Assembly (NCBI RefSeq): GCF_006539925.1
Contig: NZ_BJNY01000007.1
Coordinates: 124,001 to 188,000, forward strand
DNA: 64,000 bases
Origin: Glutamicibacter uratoxydans
Lineage (GTDB): Bacteria; Actinomycetota; Actinomycetes; Actinomycetales; Micrococcaceae
Reading direction: 5' to 3'
The notes beneath the pieces are model-generated. The model ran no database searches. It worked only from the letters and a program-made list of their open reading frames with translations, and had not been told where the DNA came from. The position numbers and the translations under genes were made by a program. Below, piece by piece: positions 33,992 through 43,124 of the stretch. Within the stretch, counting starts at the first letter, position 1; every line of letters begins with the position of its first letter.

Positions 33992-35539
33992 TCAGGAGCC
34001 GCTCCCGCGGGAGAACATTGCCAGCATGCGGCGGGTGACGGCGAAGCCGCCGAAGATATTGACTGCCGCCAGCAGCACCGCACCTGCGGCCAGCAGCTGC
34101 ACTGCCAGGCTGCCGGAGGTGATCTGCACGATCGCGCCGACCACAATGATGCCGGAGATCGCGTTGGTCACCGACATCAGCGGCGTATGCAGCGCATGCT
34201 TGACCTTGCCGATCACGTAGAAGCCGATGACCACCGACAAGATCAGCACGGTGAAGTGCTGGGACAGCGGGGCCGGGGCGGCGGCGTTGACCAGGAACAG
34301 CAGCGCCATGCCAGCGATGAAAGCCAGCACCTTGGCACCGGCTCCGAATTTCTTCGGCTCCTGGGTTGTTTCTGCCGGCGCGGCCGGCTGCGCCTCCTTG
34401 GCGGCCGGGGCCGAGACCTGCACGGGTGGCGGCGGCCAGGTCAGTTCCCCGCGCCTAACCACGGTGACCGAACGCTGCACCACGTCCTCGAAGTCGAGGC
34501 TCAGCACCCCGTCCTTGTTCGGCGTCAGCAGCTTGAGCAGGTTGAGGATGTTCGTGCCGTACAGCTGCGATGCCTGGGCCGGCAGCCTGCCCGGCAGGTC
34601 GGTGTAGCCGAGGATGACCACACCGTTCTCGGTGACAATGCGCTCGCCGGCCACCGATCCTTCGACATTGCCTCCCTGTCCGGCGGCCATGTCGACAATG
34701 ACGCTGCCGGCCTTCATCAGCGCGATGTCTGCTGCGGTGATCAGCCGGGGCGCAGTGCGCCCTGGAATCAGCGCGGTGGTGATGATGATGTCCACCTCGG
34801 CGGCCTGCTCCGTGTAGATTTCGGCGGCGCGCTGGTTGTAGGCCTCGCTGGTGGCCTTGGCATAGCCGTCCGAGGAGTTCATGGCTTCCTCGACCTCGAC
34901 CTTGAGGTATTCCCCGCCGATGGACTTCACCTGGTCGGCGACCTCGGGCCGCGGGTCGGTGGCCCTGACTACCGCGCCGAGGCTGCTGGCCGCGCCGATG
35001 GCTGCCAGGCCCGCCACGCCGGCGCCCGCAACAAGGACCTTGGCCGGGGGCACCTTGCCGGCGGCGGTGACCTGTCCGGTGAAGAAGCGGCCGAACTCGT
35101 GGGCGGCTTCAATCACTGCGCGGTAGCCGGCGATATTTGCCATGGAGCTGAGCACGTCCATCGACTGGGCGCGCGAAATGCGCGGCACCGCGTCCAGCGC
35201 CAGGGCGGTGATGGGCTTGTGGGCGAGCTTATCCACCAGCTCGGGGTGCAGTGCCGGGCCCAGCTGGGCGATCAGCGTGGCGTCGGGCGCCAGCAGCTCG
35301 ATCTCTGCGTCGGTGGGTTCATTGATTTTCAGCACCACGTCGCTGGCCCAGGTTCTGCGTGTGCCGCCCAGCTGCGCACCGGCTTGGGCGTAGGCTTCAT
35401 CAGAGAAGGCCGAAGCGCTCCCTGCACCGGATTCCACGAGAACTTCATAGCCCAGGGCTGTCAGCTGCCGCACGGTAGCTGGAGTTGCGGCCACGCGCGT
35501 CTCCGGCTGCTGTTCCGCCACGATTCCAATTCGAGTCAA
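33992..35539 (-). CDS. pntA: NAD(P) transhydrogenase subunit alpha
   Basis: A 515-residue subunit carrying both the NAD(H)-binding domain I ([17 protein letters not shown], Rossmann [26 protein letters not shown]) and a C-terminal four-helix membrane part after a Pro/Ala-rich linker at about 370-395. This is the fused form, as in E. coli, rather than the split PntAA/PntAB form. With PntB it uses the proton gradient to make NADPH from NADH. The start is TTG with a poor ribosome site; no better start is nearby. pntB follows after 49 bp. Confidence 0.95.
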   Translation of the reverse strand: MTRIGIVAEQQPETRVAATPATVRQLTALGYEVLVESGAGSASAFSDEAYAQAGAQLGGTRRTWASDVVLKINEPTDAEIELLAPDATLIAQLGPALHPELVDKLAHKPITALALDAVPRISRAQSMDVLSSMANIAGYRAVIEAAHEFGRFFTGQVTAAGKVPPAKVLVAGAGVAGLAAIGAASSLGAVVRATDPRPEVADQVKSIGGEYLKVEVEEAMNSSDGYAKATSEAYNQRAAEIYTEQAAEVDIIITTALIPGRTAPRLITAADIALMKAGSVIVDMAAGQGGNVEGSVAGERIVTENGVVILGYTDLPGRLPAQASQLYGTNILNLLKLLTPNKDGVLSLDFEDVVQRSVTVVRRGELTWPPPPVQVSAPAAKEAQPAAPAETTQEPKKFGAGAKVLAFIAGMALLFLVNAAAPAPLSQHFTVLILSVVIGFYVIGKVKHALHTPLMSVTNAISGIIVVGAIVQITSGSLAVQLLAAGAVLLAAVNIFGGFAVTRRMLAMFSRGSGS

Positions 35540-35852
35540 GTCGGCTCGCTTTCAGTCATTGCACCAAGCTCAGTGCTGTGCAGTCCATGCTCCATTTTGG
35601 CTGATATGCCATTGATATATGAGAAGCACTATAACCAAAGCGCGGGGATTCATCTAGGGATCAGCAAGAAATTTGCCAGACAATTCCACCCTGTGGACGC
35701 GGGGGAAAATTCTGCAGGAAATCTCTTGCGCGACGGCACGAGCGCATGTCACCATCATTGGTATATCAGTTGAACATCAGGAAGTTCTCTTGATATCTGC
35801 CAATTATTCCGGCCCGCAACTGGCCGCCTTATCCACTCAATGAGGAGGGGAA
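35540..35852. other. Divergent regulatory region between pntA and the 50-residue peptide gene
   Basis: 313 bp. CTGATATGCC (35601-35610) and GGTATATCAG (35760-35769) are inverted copies with one difference, about 150 bp apart. TTGATATAT (35613-35621) and TTGATATC (35790-35797) add further TGATAT words. TTGGTATATCAG at 35758 also resembles the GntR-type motif (10 of 12) but fits the local repeat better. Confidence 0.45.
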
Positions 35853-36005
35853 ATGCGTAATTTAATTGACGATTTGACCACTTGGAACTCCAACGGAATG
35901 AAGGGATTCTCATCCCCCGCGGAGTCCTTGAACGCTGGCGCCCAGGACTCGGCGGCGTGGCCGTGGTTCGGGTCAGCCGACGCCTATGAAGCGGCAGCAG
36001 GCTAA
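35853..36005 (+). CDS. Orphan 50-residue peptide
   Basis: Starts MRNLIDDLTTWNSNGMKGFS and ends AAWPWFGSADAYEAAAG. A very strong ribosome site (GAGGAGGGGAA) sits directly before the ATG, and a 15-bp hairpin (36031-36066) follows 25 bases after the stop, so this looks like a complete, well-translated unit. No signal peptide or membrane helix. Features are an acidic N-terminus, three Trp, a compact WPWFG motif and an Ala-rich tail. I do not recognise a family. It could be a secreted or signalling peptide, a modified-peptide precursor or a small regulator; no maturation enzyme is encoded beside it. Confidence 0.6.
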   Translation: MRNLIDDLTTWNSNGMKGFSSPAESLNAGAQDSAAWPWFGSADAYEAAAG

Positions 36006-36030
36006 GCGCCGGCCGCAGCAAGCAACCAAG

Positions 36031-36066
36031 ACATGCCCGTGGACTTCACCTAGTCCGCGGGCATGT
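36031..36066. terminator. Bidirectional terminator
   Basis: 15-bp stem (36031-36045 with 36052-36066, one T-G pair) and a 6-base loop, between the convergent 50-residue peptide gene and iclR. Confidence 0.75.
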
Positions 36067-36072
36067 CCCGTC

Positions 36073-36843
36073 CTAGGCCAGCCTGCCGCCGAAGTCGTCG
36101 GCGATGTCTCGGGCCGCCTGCTGCAGGCGCGGCAGCAGCACCTCGGAGATGTTCTGCGCATCGGCCCGTTCGCGCTGCACCGAGATGTTCAGCGCACCGA
36201 GCAGCTGGTCCCCGCGGTAGACCGGGACCGCCAGCCCGCGCAGCCCCTCGTCCAGCTCCTGGTTGACCAGACACCAGCCCTGGTCGGCGACCTTCTGCAG
36301 TTCGGCCTTCAGCGCCGGCAGATCAGCCAGGGTGTGCTCGGTGTATTGACGCAGGTCCGAGTCCTGCAGGAAGTCTTCCTGCTCTTGGGGGCTCAGCGCG
36401 GCGATGAGCACCCGGCCCATGGAGGTCACCCAGGCCGGCAGCCGGTTGCCGATGGCCACGTTCATCGAGTGCAGCCGCGGCGAGGACACCCGCTCCACAT
36501 AGAGAATGTCCTGGCCTTCCAGCACGCACAGCGCGGCGGTCTCCCCCAGCTCGCGGGCCAGCGATTCCAGATGCACGGTGGCGGCCTTGGGCAGGGTCAG
36601 CCCTGAGAGGTAGGAGGCTCCCAAATCCAGCACCCGGGCGGTGAGCCGGAAGTTGCCGCCGTTGGCTTCCAAGTAGCCCAGGTCGGTGAGCGTGAGCAGG
36701 AAGCGGCGGGCCGAGGCGCGGGTCTGGTCGGTGGCCGCCGCCACCTGGGAGACCGTCATTTCTGGGTTGCCACCGTTGAACGCGAGCAGCACGTCGAGGG
36801 TCTTTGCCGTGGATTTAACAAAGTAGTCGGCCCGCTCGGTCAC
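36073..36843 (-). CDS. IclR-family regulator of the shikimate/protocatechuate cluster
   Basis: A 256-residue regulator. The N-terminal winged HTH is in residues 8-65 (STAKTLDVLLAFNGGNPEMT, VSQVAAATDQTRASARRFLL). The C-terminal IclR effector domain has DILYVERVSSPRLHSMNVAIG (in part) and GWCLVNQELDEGLRGLAVPV. GTG start after AAGGAGAACGCAGC. It is third in the qsuD-qsuB-iclR operon, 20 bp behind qsuB. IclR proteins often control protocatechuate-type pathways (PcaU/PobR-like), which fits; Corynebacterium uses a LysR regulator instead. Confidence 0.92.
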   Translation of the reverse strand: MTERADYFVKSTAKTLDVLLAFNGGNPEMTVSQVAAATDQTRASARRFLLTLTDLGYLEANGGNFRLTARVLDLGASYLSGLTLPKAATVHLESLARELGETAALCVLEGQDILYVERVSSPRLHSMNVAIGNRLPAWVTSMGRVLIAALSPQEQEDFLQDSDLRQYTEHTLADLPALKAELQKVADQGWCLVNQELDEGLRGLAVPVYRGDQLLGALNISVQRERADAQNISEVLLPRLQQAARDIADDFGGRLA

Positions 36844-36863
36844 GCTGCGTTCTCCTTGGGTCC

Positions 36864-38708
36864 CTAGTGTGAATTCCAGCGGCTGCGCTCGAACTGCGCC
36901 GCCAGCCGGATGGGGGCGTTCGGAGCCCCGTAACCATCGTAGCCAGTGCGGCGTTCAACCACTTCAAAAAACATGTTTCCTACGCGCTGGGTGTAAAAAT
37001 GCAGGAATTCGCCACGGCCGTCGCGGTCATAGAGCAGGTTCAGCTCCTGCAGCGCAGTCAGCAGTGCCGGGTCCAGGTCGAAGCGCGCGGCCAGGTCCTC
37101 ATAATAGTTCGCCGGGATGGGCAGGAATTCCATGCCGGCGGCCAGCGCGCGGCGCGCCAGCGCAATGATGTCATCGGTGCCCACGGCAATGTGCTCGGGG
37201 TACTCGTGCTGCCGGTCAAGCAGCGTGGCAAGGCCCGCCGGGACGATGTTCAGCGCAAGGCGCACGCCAGCGTCATCGGTGGCCAGCACCTGGGAGCGGA
37301 CCAGCCCCCTGGGGCTTGGCACCTCGGTGCCTGGCAGCGCGTGCAGGTTCAGCACGCTGGTGTAGAAGAGCACCGACTCGTCGAAGGACTGCCAGGGCTG
37401 GGCCAGGTTGATGTGGTCGATGCCGGTGACGGCTCCCGGCTCCCGTTCCGCGGCGGCGAGCGGCTCGCCGCCGAATTCCAGGTCCCAGCCGGACTTATCG
37501 GCGCTGAAGAAGATTTCGGTGTCATCCGGTGCCCTGAACCCCGGCAGGTCAGCCTCGCTGTCAAGGTGCAGCCGCGGAACCTCGGGCGCCAGCAGCGCCT
37601 GGGCGCGCTCGGCCGCTTCGCCGGCCTGGGGCATGCGCACGCCGAACCCGCAGACCTCTGCTTCGATGCCGGAGCTGCGCTGGGAGTTGAGCACAATGCG
37701 GGCGTCGTTGCTGCGGAAGAGCTGCACCGGCTTGCGGCGGTGCTGGCCGCAGAATTCAAAGCCCAGCTGGACCAGCAGGCGGGCCACCGGTTCGGGGTCC
37801 TCGGTGCGAATTTCGGTGAAGTCGAAGCCCGCCGCCTGTTGGCGCCCGGGCAGCGCATGCAGCTCAAGGTGGCTGCTGATTCCCTCCGCTTCAAGCAGCG
37901 CCGCGGTCTGTGACTGCAGCCAGATCAGCGAGCGCAGGCCATCCACCGCGGTGCGCTGCACATTTGACTGGCGGAACACGTCGTTGAAGATTTCCAGGGA
38001 GATGATCCCCGCATAGCCGCTGCGCGCCAGGCAGCCCAGGAACTCGTCGAGCTTGAAGCCTCCCTGGCCGGGGAACACCCGGTAGTGCCGGGACCAGGAG
38101 AGCACGTCCATGCTCAGCACCGGGGCGTCGGCCAGCTGGACGAAGAAGATTTTCTCCCCCGGGATCTGCGCAATCTGCGCCGGGTCGTCCCCGCGCGAGA
38201 GGATGTGGAAGCTGTCGATGCAGATGCCAACATTTGGCCGGTCCACTGCCTGGGCGATCTTCCAGGAGTGCTGGTAGGTGTTCACGTATTTGCCCCAGGC
38301 CAGCGCTTCGTAGGCGATGCGCACTTCGTACTTCGCCGCGAGGTCTGCCAGCTGGCGGATCTGGGCGGCGAACAGCTCGTCGTCGTTGATCGTGGCGGTG
38401 GCGACATTGGAACACAGCAGGATCAGGTCCATGCCCAGTCGCTGCATGAGCTGGAACTTGGCCTCGGCCCTGCGCAGGTTTTCCTTCAGGGTGTCCTCGT
38501 CCACGCCTTCGAAGTCGCGGAAGGGCTGGAACAAATCAAGGCTCAGGCCCAGCCGGGCCGCCAGCGCCCTGACTTCCTCGGGAGACATCTGGCTGACCAG
38601 CAGGTCCTGTTCGAAGATCTCGATGCCGTCGAATCCCGCCCTGGCGCAGGCGTACATTTTTTCTTCAAGGCTGCCCGAGAGGCAGACGGTGGCGATGGAG
38701 GTGCGCAT
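36864..38708 (-). CDS. qsuB: 3-dehydroshikimate dehydratase, two-domain (QsuB type)
   Basis: Converts 3-dehydroshikimate to protocatechuate; 614 residues, close to the 618 of Corynebacterium QsuB. The N-terminal TIM barrel (about 1-280) is the dehydratase, with GFDGIEIFEQDLL, EALAWGKYVN, CIDSFHIL and SLEIFNDVFRQ supplying metal ligands. The C-terminal half (about 290-610) is an HPPD-like VOC domain with GIDHINLA and HIAVGTDDIIALARRAL and the end FFEVVERR. It starts 3 bp after qsuD. The C-terminal domain's role in the family is not settled. Confidence 0.93.
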   Translation of the reverse strand: MRTSIATVCLSGSLEEKMYACARAGFDGIEIFEQDLLVSQMSPEEVRALAARLGLSLDLFQPFRDFEGVDEDTLKENLRRAEAKFQLMQRLGMDLILLCSNVATATINDDELFAAQIRQLADLAAKYEVRIAYEALAWGKYVNTYQHSWKIAQAVDRPNVGICIDSFHILSRGDDPAQIAQIPGEKIFFVQLADAPVLSMDVLSWSRHYRVFPGQGGFKLDEFLGCLARSGYAGIISLEIFNDVFRQSNVQRTAVDGLRSLIWLQSQTAALLEAEGISSHLELHALPGRQQAAGFDFTEIRTEDPEPVARLLVQLGFEFCGQHRRKPVQLFRSNDARIVLNSQRSSGIEAEVCGFGVRMPQAGEAAERAQALLAPEVPRLHLDSEADLPGFRAPDDTEIFFSADKSGWDLEFGGEPLAAAEREPGAVTGIDHINLAQPWQSFDESVLFYTSVLNLHALPGTEVPSPRGLVRSQVLATDDAGVRLALNIVPAGLATLLDRQHEYPEHIAVGTDDIIALARRALAAGMEFLPIPANYYEDLAARFDLDPALLTALQELNLLYDRDGRGEFLHFYTQRVGNMFFEVVERRTGYDGYGAPNAPIRLAAQFERSRWNSH

Positions 38709-38711
38709 GGC

Positions 38712-39584
38712 CTACAGCCCCTTCTCAAGCATTTCCAGCAGGTGGGCGCGCATACGCGCCGCATCCGGCTTGATCCCGGTGAAGATTTCAAAGGCGTCCA
38801 CCGCCTGGCCCACCGCCATATGTCCGCCGTCCAGCACCCGGCAGCCGCGCTGTCGGGCCGCGATGATCAGCTCGGTGTCCACCGGGCGGTAGATGCAGTC
38901 CGAAACCCAGTGGCGGGCTTCGAGCAGGGAGGTGTCGAAGGGGGTGCCCGGGTGATTGAACATGCCGATCGGCGTCGCGTTGAGCACCCCGTCCACCTGG
39001 GGCAGCAGCTGCGGCACCTGGTCCGGGCTGGCCGCGATGACCTGCGCCTGGGCGAAGAGCCTCTGCAATTCGGCGGCGCGGGCCGCGGCGCGTTCGGCGT
39101 CCGGGTCCACCAGGTAGAGCGTGGTGGTTCCGGAGTTCAACAGGGCGTAGGCCACTGCCGATCCGGCGCCGCCGGCGCCCAGCTGCAGCACCGTGTCCTG
39201 CTTGGCGCCGGGCAGGCCCTGGGCGAAGCCGCGGGCAAAGCCGGAGGCGTCGGTGTTATAGCCGTGGAACTTCCCGTCCTTGATCACCACGGTGTTCACC
39301 GCGCCGATATCGCGGGCGTTGGGCGAGATCTCGTCTAGGTGTTCAATGACCAGCTGCTTGCAGGGATGGGTGATGTTGAATGCGTTGAAGCCGAGATCCG
39401 CCCCGGCGCGCAGCAGCTCGCCGACGTCTTCTGCCCTGCGCCCGAGCACCGTGAGGTCGATGGGCCGGTAAAGGTAGCGCAGGTTCTGCGCGTCGGCTTC
39501 CTGCTCATGCATGGGCGGTGTGAGCGAGACGGTGATGCCGTCTCCGATGAGTCCCACCAGGAAGGACTGCGCTGTTGTACTCAT
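38712..39584 (-). CDS. qsuD: Quinate/shikimate dehydrogenase (QsuD/AroE family)
   Basis: NAD(P)-dependent oxidoreductase, 290 residues. The substrate pocket is VSLTPPMHEQEAD, the catalytic Lys is in FNITHPCKQ, and NTDASGFARGF plus the Rossmann GAGGAGSAVAYAL are conserved. The T-P-P-M-H sequence in place of the S-K-S-P of biosynthetic AroE matches the catabolic QsuD branch. ATG 39584 has GGGGAA upstream; a longer frame to 39635 is less likely. First gene of the operon, divergent from the carrier gene. It would feed 3-dehydroshikimate to QsuB. Confidence 0.88.
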   Translation of the reverse strand: MSTTAQSFLVGLIGDGITVSLTPPMHEQEADAQNLRYLYRPIDLTVLGRRAEDVGELLRAGADLGFNAFNITHPCKQLVIEHLDEISPNARDIGAVNTVVIKDGKFHGYNTDASGFARGFAQGLPGAKQDTVLQLGAGGAGSAVAYALLNSGTTTLYLVDPDAERAAARAAELQRLFAQAQVIAASPDQVPQLLPQVDGVLNATPIGMFNHPGTPFDTSLLEARHWVSDCIYRPVDTELIIAARQRGCRVLDGGHMAVGQAVDAFEIFTGIKPDAARMRAHLLEMLEKGL

Positions 39585-39681
39585 GATTTTTTCCCCGCAT
39601 TCTGTCATCACCGGCACATTGGGTATTGCCCTCAATGTGATTTAGATCTACTGTAAACCCATGAACACATTCCGAACAAGT

Positions 39682-39696
39682 GGTCGCATAGCGAAC
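39682..39696. promoter_or_regulatory. IclR-type operator candidate
   Basis: GGTCGCATAGCGAAC, an imperfect dyad (GTTCGC-TAT-GCGACC read on the other strand) in the 162-bp region between divergent qsuD and the carrier gene. IclR-family boxes are commonly 15-bp pseudo-palindromes of this kind. Confidence 0.45.
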
Positions 39697-39746
39697 ATTT
39701 AGGAATTCGACCCAAGGTCTTCGCCTCATCTTCAAGGAGCAATCCG

Positions 39747-41084
39747 ATGCAAACCACTCGAAAGTCAGCGGCATCCGCAGCAGGGCAGGCGGGGAAGCGC
39801 ACGCCGGTCAAGGCGGCGCTTGCCAGCTTCATGGGCAGCGCCGTTGAATACTACGATTTCTTCATCTTCGGCTCCGCCGCGGCGCTGATCTTCCCCCACA
39901 TTTTCTTCCCCGACGCCAGCACCAACGCGGCGGTGATGTCCCTGGCAACCTTCGGCTTCGCCTATGTCGCCCGGCCCATCGGCGCGATCATCCTGGGGCA
40001 CTTCGGCGACAAGATCGGCCGGCAGAAGGTGCTGATGTTCACCCTGGTGGTCATGGGCGCTTCCACCTTCGCCATCGGCTGCCTGCCCACCTTCGAGCAG
40101 GTCGGATGGCTCTCCCCCGCGCTGCTGGTGTTCGCCCGCCTGCTGCAGGGCCTCTCGGCGGCCGGCGAGCAGGCAGGCGCCTCCTCACTCTCGCTGGAGC
40201 ATGCGCCGGATCACCGCCGCAGCTTCTTCACCTCCTGGACCTTGACCGGCACCCAGGGCGGGCAGATCCTGGCCGCGATGATCTTCATCCCGGTGGTGGC
40301 GCTACCGGATGAGATCAAGTACTCCATCGGCTGGCGCATCCCATTCTGGCTTTCGGCAGCGGTAGTGGTCGTCACCTTCTTCATCCGCCGCTCGCTGCAC
40401 GAAACCCCTGAATTCGAGGAAGCCAAGAAGAACAACGAGATCGCCAAGCTCCCGCTGGCAGTGCTGCTGCGCTTCCACTGGAAGGACGTGCTGCGCGTGG
40501 TGCTGTGCGCCTTCATCGCCGCGGTGTCCACCGTGTACGGCACCCTGGCAATCTCCTATGGCAAGACCATCGGCAACATGGACGAATCGATCACCCTGTG
40601 GCTGGTCGTGGCAGGCAATATCGGCGCGCTGTTCACCCAGCCGCTGTTCGGCATGCTGGCTGACAAGATCGGACGCAAGCCGGTCTTCATCTACGGCGCG
40701 CTGGCTTCCGCGGCCATCATGCCCTTCTACCTTCGCTCCATGGAGACTGACAATACGCTGGCCCAGTTCGGGCTCTCGCTGCTGGTCTTCTCCTGCGCCT
40801 ACGCAGCGGCCAACGCCGTGTGGCCGAGCTTCTATGCGGAGATGTTCTCCTCCCAGGTGCGCTTCTCCGGCCTTGCCATCGGCACCCAGCTGGGCTTTTT
40901 GATGGCAGGCTTCGCCCCGTCCATCGTGGCAGCCATCGGCGGCCTGGAGCCGGGCGGATGGGTGCAGATCAGCCTGTTCACCGCGGGCATCGCAGTGGTC
41001 GCGGCAGTCTCCGCGATGACAGCCCGCGAGACCTTCCGGGTGCCCACCGCGCAGCTGGGGCATCAGGTCACCAAGGCCGCCTAG
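39747..41084 (+). CDS. MFS metabolite:H+ symporter (shikimate transporter ShiA-like)
   Basis: A 445-residue carrier with about 12 membrane helices. The start GSAVEYYDFFIFGSAAALIF and FGFAYVARPIGAIILGHFGDKIGRQKVL (in parts) are hallmarks of the MHS family, together with RLLQGLSAAGEQAGASSLSLEHAP (in part). ShiA and the quinate/shikimate carriers belong here. Divergent from qsuDB-iclR and preceded by AAGGAG; this context makes shikimate, quinate or dehydroshikimate the likely substrate. The end overlaps the convergent LysR gene by 4 bp. Confidence 0.9.
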   Translation: MQTTRKSAASAAGQAGKRTPVKAALASFMGSAVEYYDFFIFGSAAALIFPHIFFPDASTNAAVMSLATFGFAYVARPIGAIILGHFGDKIGRQKVLMFTLVVMGASTFAIGCLPTFEQVGWLSPALLVFARLLQGLSAAGEQAGASSLSLEHAPDHRRSFFTSWTLTGTQGGQILAAMIFIPVVALPDEIKYSIGWRIPFWLSAAVVVVTFFIRRSLHETPEFEEAKKNNEIAKLPLAVLLRFHWKDVLRVVLCAFIAAVSTVYGTLAISYGKTIGNMDESITLWLVVAGNIGALFTQPLFGMLADKIGRKPVFIYGALASAAIMPFYLRSMETDNTLAQFGLSLLVFSCAYAAANAVWPSFYAEMFSSQVRFSGLAIGTQLGFLMAGFAPSIVAAIGGLEPGGWVQISLFTAGIAVVAAVSAMTARETFRVPTAQLGHQVTKAA

Positions 41085-42001
41085 ATCCCGGCCACCGCGA
41101 TCTCCCGCAGTTCCTGCTCCGCCAGCGAGGGAACGTGGCTGGCGGACCAGATGATGCGCAGTTCGCGCACCAGCGCAGGCCCGTCGAAGGGGATCTCCAC
41201 AATGGTGCCGAGCTTCAGCTGGGACTGCACCGCCAGCTGGCTGAGCACCGCGGGCCCCATGCCGGCCGCCACGCACTGGCAGATCGTCGAGTTCGAATTG
41301 AACTCGGCGATCGGCTTGGGCCGCTCGGCATGGGCGATGTAGTCCAGGAAGGCTCGGGTGCCCGAGCCGTCCTCGCGCTCGATCAGCGCGGTGGTGGCAA
41401 GCTCGTGCACCGGCAACGGCGTGGTGCGCTGGGCCCAGGGGTGGCCAGGATCGGTGACGATGAGCATTTCATCGGAGAACACCCGCTGGGATTTCAGTCC
41501 GATGGGGATGTGCGGGGTTTCGACAAAGCCGAAGTCCACCTCGCCGTGCTGCACGGCCCGGATGACATCCTGCGAGTTCATGATCCGCATGCGCGGCTTG
41601 ACCTGGGGCATGGTGCGGTGCAGGGCGCCGATCCAGCCCGGGGCCAGGAATTCGGCCACCGTCATGCTGGCCCCGAAGTCCAGCTCGGCCTGGCCGAGGT
41701 CGGCCAGGGTGCGCGCCCCGGCGGCGAAGTGCTGCAGGCTGTCAAGCACATCGCGGGCCCACTGCACGGTGAGCACGCCCTCGGCGGTGAGCGTGGAGCC
41801 GGTGGTCTTGCGCTCGATCAGCTGGTAGCCCAGCCGGCGCTCCATGGTTTTCAGCGCCCGGGTGGCGTTGGGCTGGGCGATTCCAGCGGCCCGGGCCCCA
41901 GCGCTGAGGCTGCCGTGGTCGGCGATGCCCACCAGCAGGCTGAGCGTTGAAAATTGCATCCAGTGCGCGATGCTGTTCAGTGATGACGGGTCCTGCTCCA
42001 T
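41081..42001 (-). CDS. LysR-family regulator (divergent to yeiH-like gene)
   Basis: A 306-residue regulator. The HTH is in residues 14-75 (VGIADHGSLSAGARAAGIAQ, PNATRALKTMERRLG); the C-terminal periplasmic-binding-like domain follows. ATG 42001 is chosen because the longer frame to 42079 crosses the divergent gene's start. LysR regulators beside YeiH-family genes usually control them, and some sense sulfur compounds. Confidence 0.92.
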   Translation of the reverse strand: MEQDPSSLNSIAHWMQFSTLSLLVGIADHGSLSAGARAAGIAQPNATRALKTMERRLGYQLIERKTTGSTLTAEGVLTVQWARDVLDSLQHFAAGARTLADLGQAELDFGASMTVAEFLAPGWIGALHRTMPQVKPRMRIMNSQDVIRAVQHGEVDFGFVETPHIPIGLKSQRVFSDEMLIVTDPGHPWAQRTTPLPVHELATTALIEREDGSGTRAFLDYIAHAERPKPIAEFNSNSTICQCVAAGMGPAVLSQLAVQSQLKLGTIVEIPFDGPALVRELRIIWSASHVPSLAEQELREIAVAGI

Positions 42002-42073
42002 ATCAGCATCATATGACGGTGATAGCCACAGAGGGAATACCGCAAAGCTGGCGCCCCGACAAGACTTGTATAT

Positions 42074-43105
42074 ATGCAACGCACCAAGAAACCAGCCGAA
42101 TCCGTCCCGGCAGAAGCCACGGGCAAGCCGCCGAGGATTTTCAAGGGGCTGCTGTTGTGCCTGGCGGTCGGCGCCGCCTGCATGGTCGCCAGCAAGTACC
42201 TCAACGGGTTAAGCGCCCTGCTGCTGGCCATCGTGCTTGGCGCCCTGTGGCGCAACCTCGCCCCGGTCCCTGCGGCGCTGGAACCGGGCATCGCCTGGTC
42301 GGCCAAGAAGCTGCTGCGCTGGGGCATCGTGGTGCTGGGCCTGCAGCTGTCGCTGAGCACCATCCTAGGCCTGGGCCCGGGCGTGCTACTGGTGGTCTTC
42401 CTCTCCGTAGGCATCACCTTCCTGGTGACCTTGTGGATCGGCGCACGCATGGGCATCGACCTGAAGCAGCGCATGCTCATCGCCACCGGCTTCTCTATCT
42501 GCGGCGCGGCCGCCGTGGCCGGAGCCGAAAATGTGGTGCGGGCCAAGCAGAACCAAGTGGCCACCGCGGTGGGCCTGGTGGTGCTGTTCGGCACGCTGAT
42601 GATCCCCGCGATGCCGGCGCTCGGCGCGCTGCTGGGTATGGATGACCGCAGCATCGGCATGCTGGTCGGCGCTTCCACCCACGAGGTGGCCCAGGTGGTG
42701 GCCGCCAGCGGCTCGGTCTCCGCCGCGGCCCTAGAAGTTGCTGTCACGGTCAAGCTCGCCCGCGTGGTGCTGCTGGCACCGATCATCGCCGGCGTCGGGG
42801 TGTACATGCGCACCAAGCATTCGGTGGTCGGCGGCAAGAACCCTCCACTGATCCCGCTGTTCGTCGTGGGCTTCATTGCAGCCATGCTGCTGCGCACCAC
42901 CGGCATCGTCCCAGCCCCCGTGCTGGATGCGGCCCAGATGGTGCAGACCCTGTTGCTGGCGGCCGCCATGTTCGCCCTGGGCCTTGGCGTGCACCTGCGC
43001 AGCATCGTGAAGTCCGGCGGCAAGGCGCTGATCCTGGGCCTGTTGGCAACCCTGGTGATCATTGTGGTGGCAACCTCCGGCACCCTGCTCTTCCCTCCTC
43101 AGTAG
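42074..43105 (+). CDS. YeiH-family putative sulfate exporter
   Basis: A 343-residue membrane protein with about ten helices. The family signature GIVVLGLQLSL leads to GFSICGAAAVAGAENVV, and GASTHEVAQVVAASGSVS is also conserved. The family (UPF0324/PSE) is linked to sulfite/sulfate export during degradation of organosulfonates; direct evidence is limited. The LysR regulator is divergent. Confidence 0.9.
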   Translation: MQRTKKPAESVPAEATGKPPRIFKGLLLCLAVGAACMVASKYLNGLSALLLAIVLGALWRNLAPVPAALEPGIAWSAKKLLRWGIVVLGLQLSLSTILGLGPGVLLVVFLSVGITFLVTLWIGARMGIDLKQRMLIATGFSICGAAAVAGAENVVRAKQNQVATAVGLVVLFGTLMIPAMPALGALLGMDDRSIGMLVGASTHEVAQVVAASGSVSAAALEVAVTVKLARVVLLAPIIAGVGVYMRTKHSVVGGKNPPLIPLFVVGFIAAMLLRTTGIVPAPVLDAAQMVQTLLLAAAMFALGLGVHLRSIVKSGGKALILGLLATLVIIVVATSGTLLFPPQ

Positions 43106-43124
43106 GAAAGCTAGACTGATCTGC

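Noticed and set aside
35758-35769. TTGGTATATCAG as another member of the GntR site set
   Set aside because: It matches 10 of 12 positions, but the right half fits the local GGYATATCAG inverted pair better and the neighbours have no link to the GntR operon.
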